Below are positions 14,218 through 22,825 of a stretch of DNA of 38,837 nt, one piece after another. Numbering within the stretch: position 1 is the first letter of the stretch; every line of letters starts with the position of its first letter. The notes below the pieces were generated by a model, which was not told where the DNA came from, did not search any database, and saw nothing but the letters and a program-made list of their open reading frames with translations. The stretch is from the NCBI GenBank assembly GCA_030692355.1, contig JAUYCF010000103.1, forward strand, positions 1 to 38,837, given 5' to 3'. The translations under genes and the position numbers were made by a program. Origin of the DNA: Thiobacillus sp. (lineage in GTDB: Bacteria; Pseudomonadota; Gammaproteobacteria; Burkholderiales; Thiobacillaceae).

Positions 14218-16896
14218 ATGCCCCAACACTATCTTTATCCCCTGTTCAACGCCCGCTCGGTGGCGGTCTTCGGCGCCAGCGAACGCGAGGATTCGGTCGC
14301 CGGCATCCTGTTCCGCAACCTGCGCAATGCCGGCTACAAGGGCGAGGTCTACCCGGTCAATCCCAAGCACGAGACGGTGTTCGGCGTGCCCTGCTACGCG
14401 TCGGCCGGCGAACTGCCGGCGGTCCCGGAGCTGGCGCTGATCGCCACGCCGGCGCCGACGGTGGCGGCGATCATGGAGGCATGCGGTCAGCACGGCATCC
14501 GCCATGCCATTGTGCTGTCGGCCGGCTTTCGCGAGGTGGGCGCGCAGGGCGCGGCACTGGAAGACGGCGTCAAGGCGGCGGCCAAAAAGTACGGTATCCG
14601 CTTCATCGGCCCCAACTGCCTGGGCATCCAGCGGCCTTCCATCGGCTTGAACGCCACCTTCAGCCAGGGCGCGACCCTGTCCGGCGATCTTGCGCTGGTG
14701 TCGCAGTCCGGCGCCATCTGTACCGCCATGCTCGACTGGGCTGAAACCAACGGCATAGGCTTTTCCAGCGTGATTTCCACCGGCGCGTCGGCCGACCTGG
14801 ATTTCGGCGAGATCCTCGACTATCTCGCCATCGACACCCAGACCAAGGGTGTTCTGCTGTACATCGAGGGCATTCGCGACGCGCGCCGTTTTATGAGCGC
14901 GCTGCGTGCGATCTCTCGTTTCAAGCCCGTCGTCATGGTCAAGGTGGGACGCCACGAGGCCGGGTCGAAAGCGGTGCAGTCGCACACCGGCGCGCTGGTC
15001 GGATCGGACGCGGTGTTCGACGCCCTGGTGCGGCGCGCCGGCGTGGTGCGGGTCAACACCATCCTGCAGCTGTTCGCCTCGGCACGCGCGCTGTCCACCC
15101 ACATCAAGCCCAGCGGCAACCGGCTGGCCATCGTCACCAACGGCGGCGGCCCCGGCGTCATGGCGACCGATCTTGCGGTGGAACTGGGGGTGCGCATGGC
15201 CGAGCTGTCCCCGGCGACGATCGAAACGCTCGATGCGGTGCTGCCGTCCAACTGGTCGCAGGCCAACCCGCTCGACATCATCGGCGACGCCACCGCCGAG
15301 CGCTACCGCGCGGCGGTGGCTGCCTGCCTCGCCGACGACAACGTCGACGGCGTGCTGGCGATGCTGACGCCGCAGGCGATGACGCGGCCGACCGAGGCGG
15401 CGCAGGCCGTGATCGAGGTGGCAAAAAATTCGAGCAAGCCGGTACTGACCTGCTGGATGGGCGAGGCCCAGGTATTCGAGGGCCGCCGCTTGTTCAAGCA
15501 GGCCGGGATTCCCTACTTCACCACGCCGGAACCGGCGGTCGAGGTGTTTTCCTTTCTCTCTGCCTTTTACGAGAACCAGCGCCTGCTGATGCAGACGCCG
15601 GGACCGCTGTCGCAGCAGGCCGATCCGGATGTCGAAGGCGCGCGCCTGATTATCGAGAATGCGCTGGCGCACGGCCGCCACCTGCTGAACGAGGTGGAAT
15701 CGAAGGCGCTGCTGGCGGCCTTCCACATCCCCATCGCGCAGACCCTGATCGCGCGCGATCCGATGGAAGCGATGCTGCTGGCGCAGCAGATGGGCTTTCC
15801 GGTGGCGATGAAAATCAACTCGCCGGACATCACCCACAAGTCCGACGTCAACGGCGTGCGCCTCGGGCTGTCGAGCGGCCAGGCGGTGCGCTCGGCCTTT
15901 GGCGAGATGCTGGCCGACGTCAAGCGCCTGCGCCCCGACGCCACCCTCGAAGGCATCGTGGTCGAGCCGATGGCGGCGCGTCCGCATGCACGCGAGGTGC
16001 TGCTGGGGATGACTTCCGACCCGGTGCTGGGGCCGGTGATCGTGTTCGGCGCCGGCGGCGTCGATGTCGAGGCTTTCCGCGATCGCGCGGTGACCCTGCC
16101 GCCGCTCAACCGCTATCTGGCGCGCGACCTGATCCGGCGCACCCGCGTCGCCACCTTGCTGGGCCCGTTCCGCAACCGCCCGCCGGTCGACATGGATGCG
16201 CTGGAGAACGTGCTGCTGCGCCTGTCGGAGATGGTCTGCGAGCTGCCCTGGCTGGCGGAGCTGGACATCAATCCGCTGCTGGTGGACGAGCACGGCGCGC
16301 TGGCGCTGGATGCCCGCATCGTCATCGCGCCGCGGGTGCCGATGGCCGACCGGTACGGCCACATGGCGATCCACCCCTATCCGGCGCATCTGGTGACGCA
16401 CTGGCAATTGCCGAGCGGCAACGATGTGGTGATCCGCCCGATCCGTCCGGAGGACGCCGAGCTGACCCAGGGCTTCGTCAAGAGCCTGTCCGCGGAATCC
16501 AGGTATTTCCGCTTCATGGATGCGGTAAGCGAGTTGTCCCCGGTTGCACTGGCACGCCTGACCCAGATCGACTATTCGCGCGAAATGGCGCTGCTGGCGC
16601 TGACCGAAATCGACGGCCGTGAAGTCGAACTTGGCGTGGCGCGCTACGCCATCGACCCGGAAGGGGAATCCTGCGAGTTCGCCCTGGTCGTCAACGACCA
16701 GTGGCAGAAGCAGGGCATCGGCCACAAGCTGATGGACGTGCTGATGGACGTGGCGCGCGGCAGGGGAATCAAGGTGATGGAGGGCGAGGTATTGAAAGCC
16801 AACCGCCCGATGCTCAAACTGGTGGAGGCCCTGGGCTTCCGGATCGAGCCGCACCCGGAGGATGACGCGGTGCGAAGGATTTCACGCGCGCTGTAG
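14218..16896 (+). CDS. Pat-like protein acetyltransferase: ADP-forming acyl-CoA synthetase fused to GNAT
   Basis: An 892-residue protein in three parts. Residues 1-460 are the CoA-binding and succinyl-CoA-synthetase-like domains (SVAVFGASEREDSVAG; SHTGALVGSD at 255-264 with the His256 of the phosphohistidine site). Residues 470-710 are ATP-grasp (LLNEVESKALLAAFHIP; FPVAMKINSPDITHKSD). Residues 730-892 are a GNAT acetyltransferase (VIRPIRPEDAEL; acetyl-CoA loop QKQGIGHK at 832-839). This is the architecture of Salmonella Pat, which acetylates and controls acyl-CoA synthetases. It is divergent from the deacetylase gene. Retention of His256 leaves real acyl-CoA ligase activity possible. Confidence 0.9.
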   Translation: MPQHYLYPLFNARSVAVFGASEREDSVAGILFRNLRNAGYKGEVYPVNPKHETVFGVPCYASAGELPAVPELALIATPAPTVAAIMEACGQHGIRHAIVLSAGFREVGAQGAALEDGVKAAAKKYGIRFIGPNCLGIQRPSIGLNATFSQGATLSGDLALVSQSGAICTAMLDWAETNGIGFSSVISTGASADLDFGEILDYLAIDTQTKGVLLYIEGIRDARRFMSALRAISRFKPVVMVKVGRHEAGSKAVQSHTGALVGSDAVFDALVRRAGVVRVNTILQLFASARALSTHIKPSGNRLAIVTNGGGPGVMATDLAVELGVRMAELSPATIETLDAVLPSNWSQANPLDIIGDATAERYRAAVAACLADDNVDGVLAMLTPQAMTRPTEAAQAVIEVAKNSSKPVLTCWMGEAQVFEGRRLFKQAGIPYFTTPEPAVEVFSFLSAFYENQRLLMQTPGPLSQQADPDVEGARLIIENALAHGRHLLNEVESKALLAAFHIPIAQTLIARDPMEAMLLAQQMGFPVAMKINSPDITHKSDVNGVRLGLSSGQAVRSAFGEMLADVKRLRPDATLEGIVVEPMAARPHAREVLLGMTSDPVLGPVIVFGAGGVDVEAFRDRAVTLPPLNRYLARDLIRRTRVATLLGPFRNRPPVDMDALENVLLRLSEMVCELPWLAELDINPLLVDEHGALALDARIVIAPRVPMADRYGHMAIHPYPAHLVTHWQLPSGNDVVIRPIRPEDAELTQGFVKSLSAESRYFRFMDAVSELSPVALARLTQIDYSREMALLALTEIDGREVELGVARYAIDPEGESCEFALVVNDQWQKQGIGHKLMDVLMDVARGRGIKVMEGEVLKANRPMLKLVEALGFRIEPHPEDDAVRRISRAL

Positions 16897-16980
16897 CGTC
16901 GGCCAGGCGAACTTTACAAGCTTGCTTTCGACCTGCCGTCCCGACCAGAGGATGAGTCCACAGGACTTTTTCCTTGTTTT

Positions 16981-18945
16981 TCAACTCCGTGTCCCAAGGG
17001 ATACCGTCCCTGCGGGACATATCTCTGTGTCTCTGTGGTGAATGGTTTTCCCCACATTTTGCTGCCGGGTGCAGGTCCGGTTGCGCCCGGCTTCCTTGGC
17101 CGAATAAAGCGCCTGGTCGGCGGTGCTCACCAGCGCGTCCATGTCGGGGATGCCGGGTGCACGCGCTGCCACGCCGATGCTGATGGTGAGGGTGATTTCC
17201 GTTTCCCCGATGGCGATCCGTTTTGCGCCCAGGTTCGCGCGCAGGCGTTCGGCCGATTGCATCGCGGACTTGAGATCGGTGTTGGAGCAAATGACCAGGA
17301 ACTCCTCGCCGCCGATGCGGCAGACGCTGTCTTCGCGGCGTGCCGATTCGTGCAGGGTCGCCGCGGCCTCGCGCAGCACCATGTCGCCGGCGGCGTGGCC
17401 GTAGCTGTCGTTGATCTGCTTGAAATGATCGATGTCGATCACCATCACCGAAAGCGGTCGCCCGGAGCGCGACGCGGCACTCCAGGCCTGTCCGAGCTGA
17501 TCCATGGCCGCGCGGCGGTTGGGCAGTCCGGTCAGCAGGTCGGTCAGCGCGGCAGTGGCCAGTCGCCGGTTGGCTACAGCCAGCTCGGCCGCAATCTGGC
17601 GCAGCTGCGTGCGGTCTTTTTCCCAGGCGGTCTGCAACTGCACCAGCCGCTGCGCGGCGCATAGCCGGGTGTGCAGCCCCTTGGCGCTGATCGTGCCGGG
17701 TACATAGCCGTCGGCGCCGGCCTCGAAGGCTTGGGCCAGCTGTTCTTCGCCATGACTGTCGGCCATCAGCAGGATATGCATGCGGCGGCCTTCGTCGGTT
17801 GTACGCAATGCCTGGCACAACTCCATGCCGTCGAGCAGCGGCAGGTCGCAATGCGCGATGATGACGTGGGGCAGCACCTCCATCGCCAGCGCCAGTGCGG
17901 TATTGCCGTTGTCGGCCGGATAAACGATGTGATCGCTGTTCTCGACCAGCAGCGCCATGGTCTTGTGGCGGGTGAAGGCATTGCCGTCCGCCACCACGAT
18001 GCGCAGCGGCGTACCGCTTTCCGCCGCCGTTTCCGTTTCCGCCTCATGGTGGCCGTGGCAGACTTCGGCAAACGACGGCAGCGCGGCAGCCGGGATCTTC
18101 AGCAGTTCGCCCCATTCCCGCCAGCTGGCCATGACTTCGTCGATAAAGCGCCCGGCGTCTTCCTGCGAAATGTCGAGCTCATTTGCCCGTGTCATCCATT
18201 CCTGCGCCAGTTTCGGATGCATGTCGGCATTGGCCAGCCCGAGATCGGCCAGACGATGCGACAACCGCAGCATCAGCATCAAACTGTTGGATCGCGAATC
18301 ACTGGGGGGGCTCGGCTTATCCGGATATTCGTAGTGGGTGATCGGCTCGGTGAATATCCTGGGCATGCCCCAGTCCGACATTATGACGATGCCAAGTTCG
18401 GTGTGGTCGGTTTCCAGGCGGGCGCGCTCCTGGACGATGATTGCTTGCGCAGGATCGGCGTGATGCGCCATCAGGACCGCGCTGTACTCATCGGGGTACG
18501 CTGTTGCCAGCGCCAGTTGGCCCACCTGCGCCAGCAGGCCGCAGACAAACAGTTCGTCCGCATCCGCCACGCGCACCCGCCGCCCCAGGGCCTGCATCCC
18601 GAGTGCCATCAGCAGCGAGTGCGACCAGTACCGTTGATAGTCAAATGCCTGGCAGGCGCCGCTGCGGTATTGGTCCACCAGCGAAAACCCCAGCGCCAGG
18701 TGGCGCACCGTCGCCATGCCCAGGCGTGCGACGACGTCCTGTACCGATACCACCGGGCGTGAAATATACGAAGCGGAGTTGGCCAGTTTGATCAGCCGCC
18801 CGGATAGCGCGGGATCGGTCTGCACCACCCGTGCAATGGCTTTCAGCGTCGCATTTTTGCGCTGGGATATCTCAAGGATCGCAAGCGCGACCCCCCGGGG
18901 CGTGGGCAGCTGACCGCTGAGTTTGAGTTGTTCAACCTGTGCCAT
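16981..18945 (-). CDS. HDOD - degenerate receiver - GGDEF regulator
   Basis: A 654-residue soluble protein. HDOD domain at about 5-205; receiver-like domain at 312-430; diguanylate cyclase at about 465-625, with GGEEF at 545-549 and the inhibitory RxxD site (RRED 536-539). The receiver has His365 where the phosphorylated Asp should be (VIIAHCDLPLLDG), and the usual Lys after ADGYV is replaced (ADGYVPGTIS), so it is probably a phosphorylation-independent pseudo-receiver. The cyclase motif looks active. The last roughly 20 residues (TIHHRDTEICPAG onward) are encoded by a dispersed repeat, so the original stop was lost or overrun. Start ATG 18945; no strong Shine-Dalgarno. Confidence 0.88.
   Translation of the reverse strand: MAQVEQLKLSGQLPTPRGVALAILEISQRKNATLKAIARVVQTDPALSGRLIKLANSASYISRPVVSVQDVVARLGMATVRHLALGFSLVDQYRSGACQAFDYQRYWSHSLLMALGMQALGRRVRVADADELFVCGLLAQVGQLALATAYPDEYSAVLMAHHADPAQAIIVQERARLETDHTELGIVIMSDWGMPRIFTEPITHYEYPDKPSPPSDSRSNSLMLMLRLSHRLADLGLANADMHPKLAQEWMTRANELDISQEDAGRFIDEVMASWREWGELLKIPAAALPSFAEVCHGHHEAETETAAESGTPLRIVVADGNAFTRHKTMALLVENSDHIVYPADNGNTALALAMEVLPHVIIAHCDLPLLDGMELCQALRTTDEGRRMHILLMADSHGEEQLAQAFEAGADGYVPGTISAKGLHTRLCAAQRLVQLQTAWEKDRTQLRQIAAELAVANRRLATAALTDLLTGLPNRRAAMDQLGQAWSAASRSGRPLSVMVIDIDHFKQINDSYGHAAGDMVLREAAATLHESARREDSVCRIGGEEFLVICSNTDLKSAMQSAERLRANLGAKRIAIGETEITLTISIGVAARAPGIPDMDALVSTADQALYSAKEAGRNRTCTRQQNVGKTIHHRDTEICPAGTVSLGTRS
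17009..17040. repeat. Dispersed CACAGAG-type repeat at a gene 3' end
   Basis: CTCTGTGTCTCTGTGGTG (17023-17040) is related to the arms of the inverted repeat at 8091-8213. It lies inside the end of the HDOD-GGDEF reading frame and supplies its last residues. Confidence 0.6.
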
Positions 18946-19184
18946 TAATCAACCTGTATCGATAGGAAGCAAATATGCCTTTGTTGTGTGTGGGGCGGTC
19001 CGAATCAGCCCCGATGCGCGCACGCAGGATCGCGACTTCGGCTGCGTTCCGGTCAAGTCGATCAAAGATCGTCGGGAGCGCCATGCAACGGGCGTTGTGA
19101 GGCGCCGATGTCATACATCCATCAGGGTTATCGGCAGTGTTCCGGCAAAATGAAGTCGGCCGGCGCCGGGTGCCGCCTGTCCGC

Positions 19185-19619
19185 TCAGGGCTCGCCGAGC
19201 TTGACGTCCAGGCAGCGCAGATAGGCCGCCGAATCAAACGCCGTCTGGTAGCGCTGCACCTGCCAGATCATCTCGGCCAGGCAGTCCATCACTGCGTGCT
19301 GGGCTGCCATCGCGTCGCCATGCTGCTTCAGCAGGCGCTGATAGCGGTCGCGGATTCCGGGCGGCTGGTCGACCGACAACTGCTCGCTGATCGCCAGGTG
19401 GATCGACAAATGCAGGAAGGGGTTGGTCTCACCGGACTCCGGCAGGTAGTCCCGCTCGATATAACGATCGGGCTGATTGAGCAGCGCATGGTATTCCGGA
19501 TGCGCCAGCACGACGTCGAGCGCCGGCCGCTCCGCGCCCGTCAGCGGCTGGCCCGCACGGTATTTCGCCCACACGTCGAAGAAGAACTGGCGAACCTGGT
19601 CGCGGCTGGGATTAAACAT
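19185..19619 (-). CDS. DUF1841 family protein
   Basis: A 144-residue protein that opens MFNPSRDQVRQFFFDVWAKYRAGQPLTGAE and contains NPFLHLSIHLAISEQLSVDQPPGIR, characteristic of DUF1841. The family is common in beta- and gammaproteobacteria and has no known function. The internal HLSIHLAISEQ helix and VMDCLAEMIW are the most conserved-looking parts. It follows nth on the same strand, separated by a 56-bp repeat pair. At its start ATGTTTAATCC occurs twice, 16 bases apart and out of frame; I took the inner one (19619) because only it opens the full frame. Confidence 0.88.
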   Translation of the reverse strand: MFNPSRDQVRQFFFDVWAKYRAGQPLTGAERPALDVVLAHPEYHALLNQPDRYIERDYLPESGETNPFLHLSIHLAISEQLSVDQPPGIRDRYQRLLKQHGDAMAAQHAVMDCLAEMIWQVQRYQTAFDSAAYLRCLDVKLGEP

Positions 19620-19667
19620 GGCCTGGATTAAACATGAAGCAGATTATTCGTTCGCCGATTTAAAGCC

Positions 19668-19724
19668 GGTAGGGTGCGCCATGCGCACCGGCCCCTGCTC
19701 CAGGGTGCGCATGGCGCACCCTAC
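19668..19724. repeat. Perfect 21-bp inverted repeat (REP-like) between nth and DUF1841 gene
   Basis: GTAGGGTGCGCCATGCGCAC (from 19669) is repeated as an exact reverse complement ending at 19724, with a 14-nt loop. Each arm is also partly self-complementary (GGTGCGCATGGCGCACC). This family is distinct from the REP units at 1-2200. It may act as an attenuator or mRNA stabiliser after nth. Confidence 0.85.
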
Positions 19725-19728
19725 GAAA

Positions 19729-20403
19729 TCAATGGGCCGCATGGTGTTTCCCGAGAGAGGGTCCAGCAGCCGGCAGGGTTTTGTTCTTGTACTCGCACAG
19801 ATCCGCGATGATGCACTCCGGACATTTCGGCTTTCTGGCCCGGCACACGTAGCGCCCGTGCAGGATCAGCCAGTGATGCGCGTCGATGCGGAATTCGTCC
19901 GGAATGGTCTTCACCAGCTTCTTTTCCACTTCCAGCACGGTCTTGCCGGGCGCGAGGCCGGTGCGGTTGGCGACGCGAAAGATATGGGTGTCGACCGCCA
20001 TGGTGGGCTGGCCGAACGCGGTATTCAGGATCACGTTGGCCGTCTTGCGCCCGACGCCGGGCAGGGCCTCGAGCGCGGCGCGGTCGGCGGGCACCTGGCT
20101 GCCGTGCAGTTCGATCAGCATGCGGCAGGCGGCAATGAGGTGGCGGGCCTTGCTCTTGTAGAGCCCGATGGTCCTGATGAACTCGGCGAGCCCCGCTTCG
20201 CCCAGCGCGTAGATGGCTTCGGGCGTGCTGGCGACCGGGAACAGCCTGCGGGTGGCCAGGTTGACCCCCTTGTCGGTGGCTTGCGCCGACAGCACCACCG
20301 CCACCAGCAGCTCGAACGGCGTGCGGTATTCGAGCTCGGTGGCGGGATGGGGGTTGGCGGCGCGGAGGCGGGCGAAGATTTCGCGTCGTTTTATGGCATT
20401 CAT
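19729..20403 (-). CDS. nth: Endonuclease III
   Basis: A 224-residue base-excision-repair glycosylase/AP lyase for oxidised pyrimidines. The helix-hairpin-helix LPGVGRKTAN contains the catalytic Lys, AVDTHIFRVANR contains the catalytic Asp, and the C-terminal 4Fe-4S loop is complete (C-x6-C-x2-C-x5-C within CRARKPKCPECIIADLC). Length is normal, with a short extra tail (AAGPSLGKHHAAH). It is the last gene after rsxE, 45 bp downstream. The rsx-nth order is conserved in many proteobacteria including E. coli. Confidence 0.95.
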   Translation of the reverse strand: MNAIKRREIFARLRAANPHPATELEYRTPFELLVAVVLSAQATDKGVNLATRRLFPVASTPEAIYALGEAGLAEFIRTIGLYKSKARHLIAACRMLIELHGSQVPADRAALEALPGVGRKTANVILNTAFGQPTMAVDTHIFRVANRTGLAPGKTVLEVEKKLVKTIPDEFRIDAHHWLILHGRYVCRARKPKCPECIIADLCEYKNKTLPAAGPSLGKHHAAH

Positions 20404-20448
20404 CGTCGCGACATCACCGTTCGGCGAGGCGCCTTTTCAGCGGCGGCT

Positions 20449-21123
20449 TCATGCCGGCATCGGCACCGCAGCAGGGACGCGCCGCCCGGCGCGGGCCTTC
20501 CGCCAGTTGTGCGCGGCGATCAAGAGGCCCAGTGCAATGAAGGCGCCGGGCGGCAGGATGGCGAGCAGAAAGCCCTGGTAATCGGGCAGCACGTGCAGCA
20601 CAAACTGTTTGGATTCCTCGCCGAAGACCAGGTCGATCCCGGACAGCAGCGTGCCCTGGCCGGCGAGTTCGCGGATTGCGCCCAGCACCACCAGCACCGT
20701 CGTCAGGCCGAGGCCCATCGCGATGGCGTCGACCACGCTGTGCAGGGGGCGGTTCTTCGAGGCGAAGGCATCGGCGCGCGCCAGCACGATGCAGTTGGTG
20801 GTGATGAGCGGAATGAAAATCCCCAGCACCAGATAGAGCGGATGCACAAACGCATTCATCAGCAGATCGATCACCGTGACCAGCGAAGCGATGACCAGCA
20901 CGAACACCGGGATGCGGATTTCGTGCGGGATGAAATGGCGCACGCCTGACACCGCGCCGCTGGCGGACGCCATCACCAGCATCGTCGCCAGTCCCAGCGA
21001 CAGCGCATTGACCACGGTGGTGCTGATGGCGAGCAGCGGGCACAGCCCCAGCAGCTGCACCAGGCCGGCGTTCTGCTTCGACAGGCCGTTGTGAAAAATC
21101 GTGCGGAATTCCTGCAGGGTCAT
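20449..21123 (-). CDS. rsxE: Rnf/Rsx complex subunit E
   Basis: A 224-residue inner-membrane protein with six hydrophobic segments. It begins FRTIFHNGLSKQNAGLVQLLGLCPLLAIS and has the central motif LGIFIPLITTNCIVLARADAFA, the pattern shared by RnfE and RnfA, whose conserved cysteines help bind an intramembrane iron-sulfur centre. Its ATG overlaps the rsxG stop by 4 bases (ATGA). The extended tail (WRKARAGRRVPAAVPMPA) is polar. The complex couples ferredoxin/NADH electron transfer to ion movement, or keeps SoxR reduced in enterics; which applies here cannot be told. Confidence 0.95.
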   Translation of the reverse strand: MTLQEFRTIFHNGLSKQNAGLVQLLGLCPLLAISTTVVNALSLGLATMLVMASASGAVSGVRHFIPHEIRIPVFVLVIASLVTVIDLLMNAFVHPLYLVLGIFIPLITTNCIVLARADAFASKNRPLHSVVDAIAMGLGLTTVLVVLGAIRELAGQGTLLSGIDLVFGEESKQFVLHVLPDYQGFLLAILPPGAFIALGLLIAAHNWRKARAGRRVPAAVPMPA

Positions 21124-21794
21124 GGCGGCGTCTCCTTGTTAAGCGCGGCATCAGGCGCTTCATTCCCGGCCAGCAGCGCGGCGCGGTTGCGGGCGAAATA
21201 GTCCAGCGCACCGCGCACCGCCCTGACCACGGCGCGCGGCGTGATGGTGGCGCCGGCGCGGGCGTCGAAGCGGCCGCCGTCCTTGGCAACCTTCCAGTAT
21301 TTGGCTTCGGGCACGGTCAGCGACTTGCCGACAAACTGCTCGATCCATGCGCTCTTGTTGCGGACGATGTAGTCGCCCAGCCCGGGCGTTTCGCGGTGCG
21401 CGGTGACGCGCACGCCGGTGAGGGCGCCGCTGGTATCGATGCCGACCACCAGGTGGATGTTGCCGCCATAGCCATCGGGTGCGATGGCTTCCAGCACCAC
21501 GGCGGTGACGGCGCCGTCGCGCCGGGCGAACCACAGCGCGGACGGCTGGCGCGTTCCCAGCAGGTCGTCGGGTGGCACGCCTTGCTGGCTGGCGAGCAGG
21601 TCGTTGTCGTATAGCGCGGCGGGCAACACCTGGCTCAGCAGCGCCAATTTTTCGGCCTGCTGGCTGCGCTCGATGGTGGGCTGGGTGCGGGCGAAGGTGA
21701 AGGCCAACAGCGCGGTGGCGACGACCGCGAAGGCGAACAGGATCATCCCGGTGCGCAGGGCGTTGCGGCCGGCGGCCTTGATCCGCGAAATCAC
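21120..21794 (-). CDS. rsxG: Rnf/Rsx complex subunit G (FMN-binding)
   Basis: A 224-residue protein with one N-terminal membrane segment (about 16-36) and a periplasmic FMN-binding domain. The flavin-attachment motif is AGATITPRAV near residue 190; RnfG carries FMN covalently on the threonine of this motif. HRETPGLGDYIVRNKSAWIEQF is typical of the family. The start is GTG at 21794, overlapping the rsxD stop as GTGA; the frame upstream belongs to rsxD shadow sequence and is not used. Confidence 0.93.
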   Translation of the reverse strand: MISRIKAAGRNALRTGMILFAFAVVATALLAFTFARTQPTIERSQQAEKLALLSQVLPAALYDNDLLASQQGVPPDDLLGTRQPSALWFARRDGAVTAVVLEAIAPDGYGGNIHLVVGIDTSGALTGVRVTAHRETPGLGDYIVRNKSAWIEQFVGKSLTVPEAKYWKVAKDGGRFDARAGATITPRAVVRAVRGALDYFARNRAALLAGNEAPDAALNKETPP

Positions 21795-22825
21795 GCCGGG
21801 GGCTCCTTGCCGCGGCCGCTGGTGCCGTAGACGCGCGGCTGGGTGTGCTGGTCGATCAGCGGCACGGAGAGGTTCATCAGCAGGATCGCGAAGGCCACCC
21901 CGTCCGGGTAGCCGCCCCAGGTGCGGATGATGATGGTGAGCAGGCCCGCGCCGAAGCCGAAAATCAGCTTGCCGCGCGGCGTCGTCGCGCCCGATACCGG
22001 GTCGGTGGCGATGAAGAAGGCGCCCAGCATCACCGACGGCGCGAACAGGTGGAACCACGGCGCGCCGAAGCGGCCGGCGTCGAAGAAGTGCAGGAAGCCG
22101 GCGGCGAGCCAGATGCCGGCGAGAAACGCCAGCGGCACCTGCCAGCTGATGATGCGCAGCGCCCACAGCAGCAGTCCGCCGAGCAGAAACGCCGCGGCTA
22201 GCCATTCGAAACCGGCGCCGCCGAACTGGCCGAAGATCGGCTGCGTCATGATCTCGTCCACCGTCAGTTGCTGCAGCAGGCCGGTTCGCAGCGCATCCAG
22301 CGGCGTGGCCATGGTCACCGCGTCGAGGGTGGCTTTCGGCGCGTCGCCGCCAAATATCACCGTCGCGCTTTGCGCCAGCGTGAGGGACGTTTCCGTGAGC
22401 GCAAGCGGCCCGGACCACTGCGTCATCTGCACCGGGAACGACACGATCAGTACCGCATAGCCGACCATCGCCGGATTGAAGATGTTCTGCCCCAGTCCGC
22501 CGTACAGATGCTTGGCGACCACGATGGCGAACAGCGTGCCGGTGACGATCAGCCACCACGGCGCCAGCGCGGGCAGCGACAGCGCCAGCAGCCAGGCGGT
22601 GACGATGGCGCTCAAGTCGGTGAGGAAGGGCCTGGCCGGATAGCCGCGCGCCTTCAGCATCGCCGCTTCGGCCGCCAGCGCGGTGACGGTGGCGAGCGCC
22701 AGGGTGACCAGGATGGCCGGCCCGAACAGCCAGACGTACGCCGCAACGCCGGGAAGCAGGGCGGCCAGCACCCAGGCCATGACCTGGGTGACGCTGCTGC
22801 GGTCGAGGATGAAAGGGGATGGCAT
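21791..22825 (-). CDS. rsxD: Rnf/Rsx complex subunit D
   Basis: A 344-residue inner-membrane protein with about nine to ten hydrophobic segments, related to NqrB. It has KHLYGGLGQNIFNPAMVGYA and the flavin motif region DAVTMATPLDALR, where the Thr of ATPL is the usual FMN attachment residue, then FIATDPVSGATTPRGKLIFG and IRTWGGYPDGVAFAILLMN. ATG overlaps the rsxC stop by one base (TGATG). It probably binds FMN covalently and riboflavin and forms part of the ion channel. Confidence 0.95.
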   Translation of the reverse strand: MPSPFILDRSSVTQVMAWVLAALLPGVAAYVWLFGPAILVTLALATVTALAAEAAMLKARGYPARPFLTDLSAIVTAWLLALSLPALAPWWLIVTGTLFAIVVAKHLYGGLGQNIFNPAMVGYAVLIVSFPVQMTQWSGPLALTETSLTLAQSATVIFGGDAPKATLDAVTMATPLDALRTGLLQQLTVDEIMTQPIFGQFGGAGFEWLAAAFLLGGLLLWALRIISWQVPLAFLAGIWLAAGFLHFFDAGRFGAPWFHLFAPSVMLGAFFIATDPVSGATTPRGKLIFGFGAGLLTIIIRTWGGYPDGVAFAILLMNLSVPLIDQHTQPRVYGTSGRGKEPPA

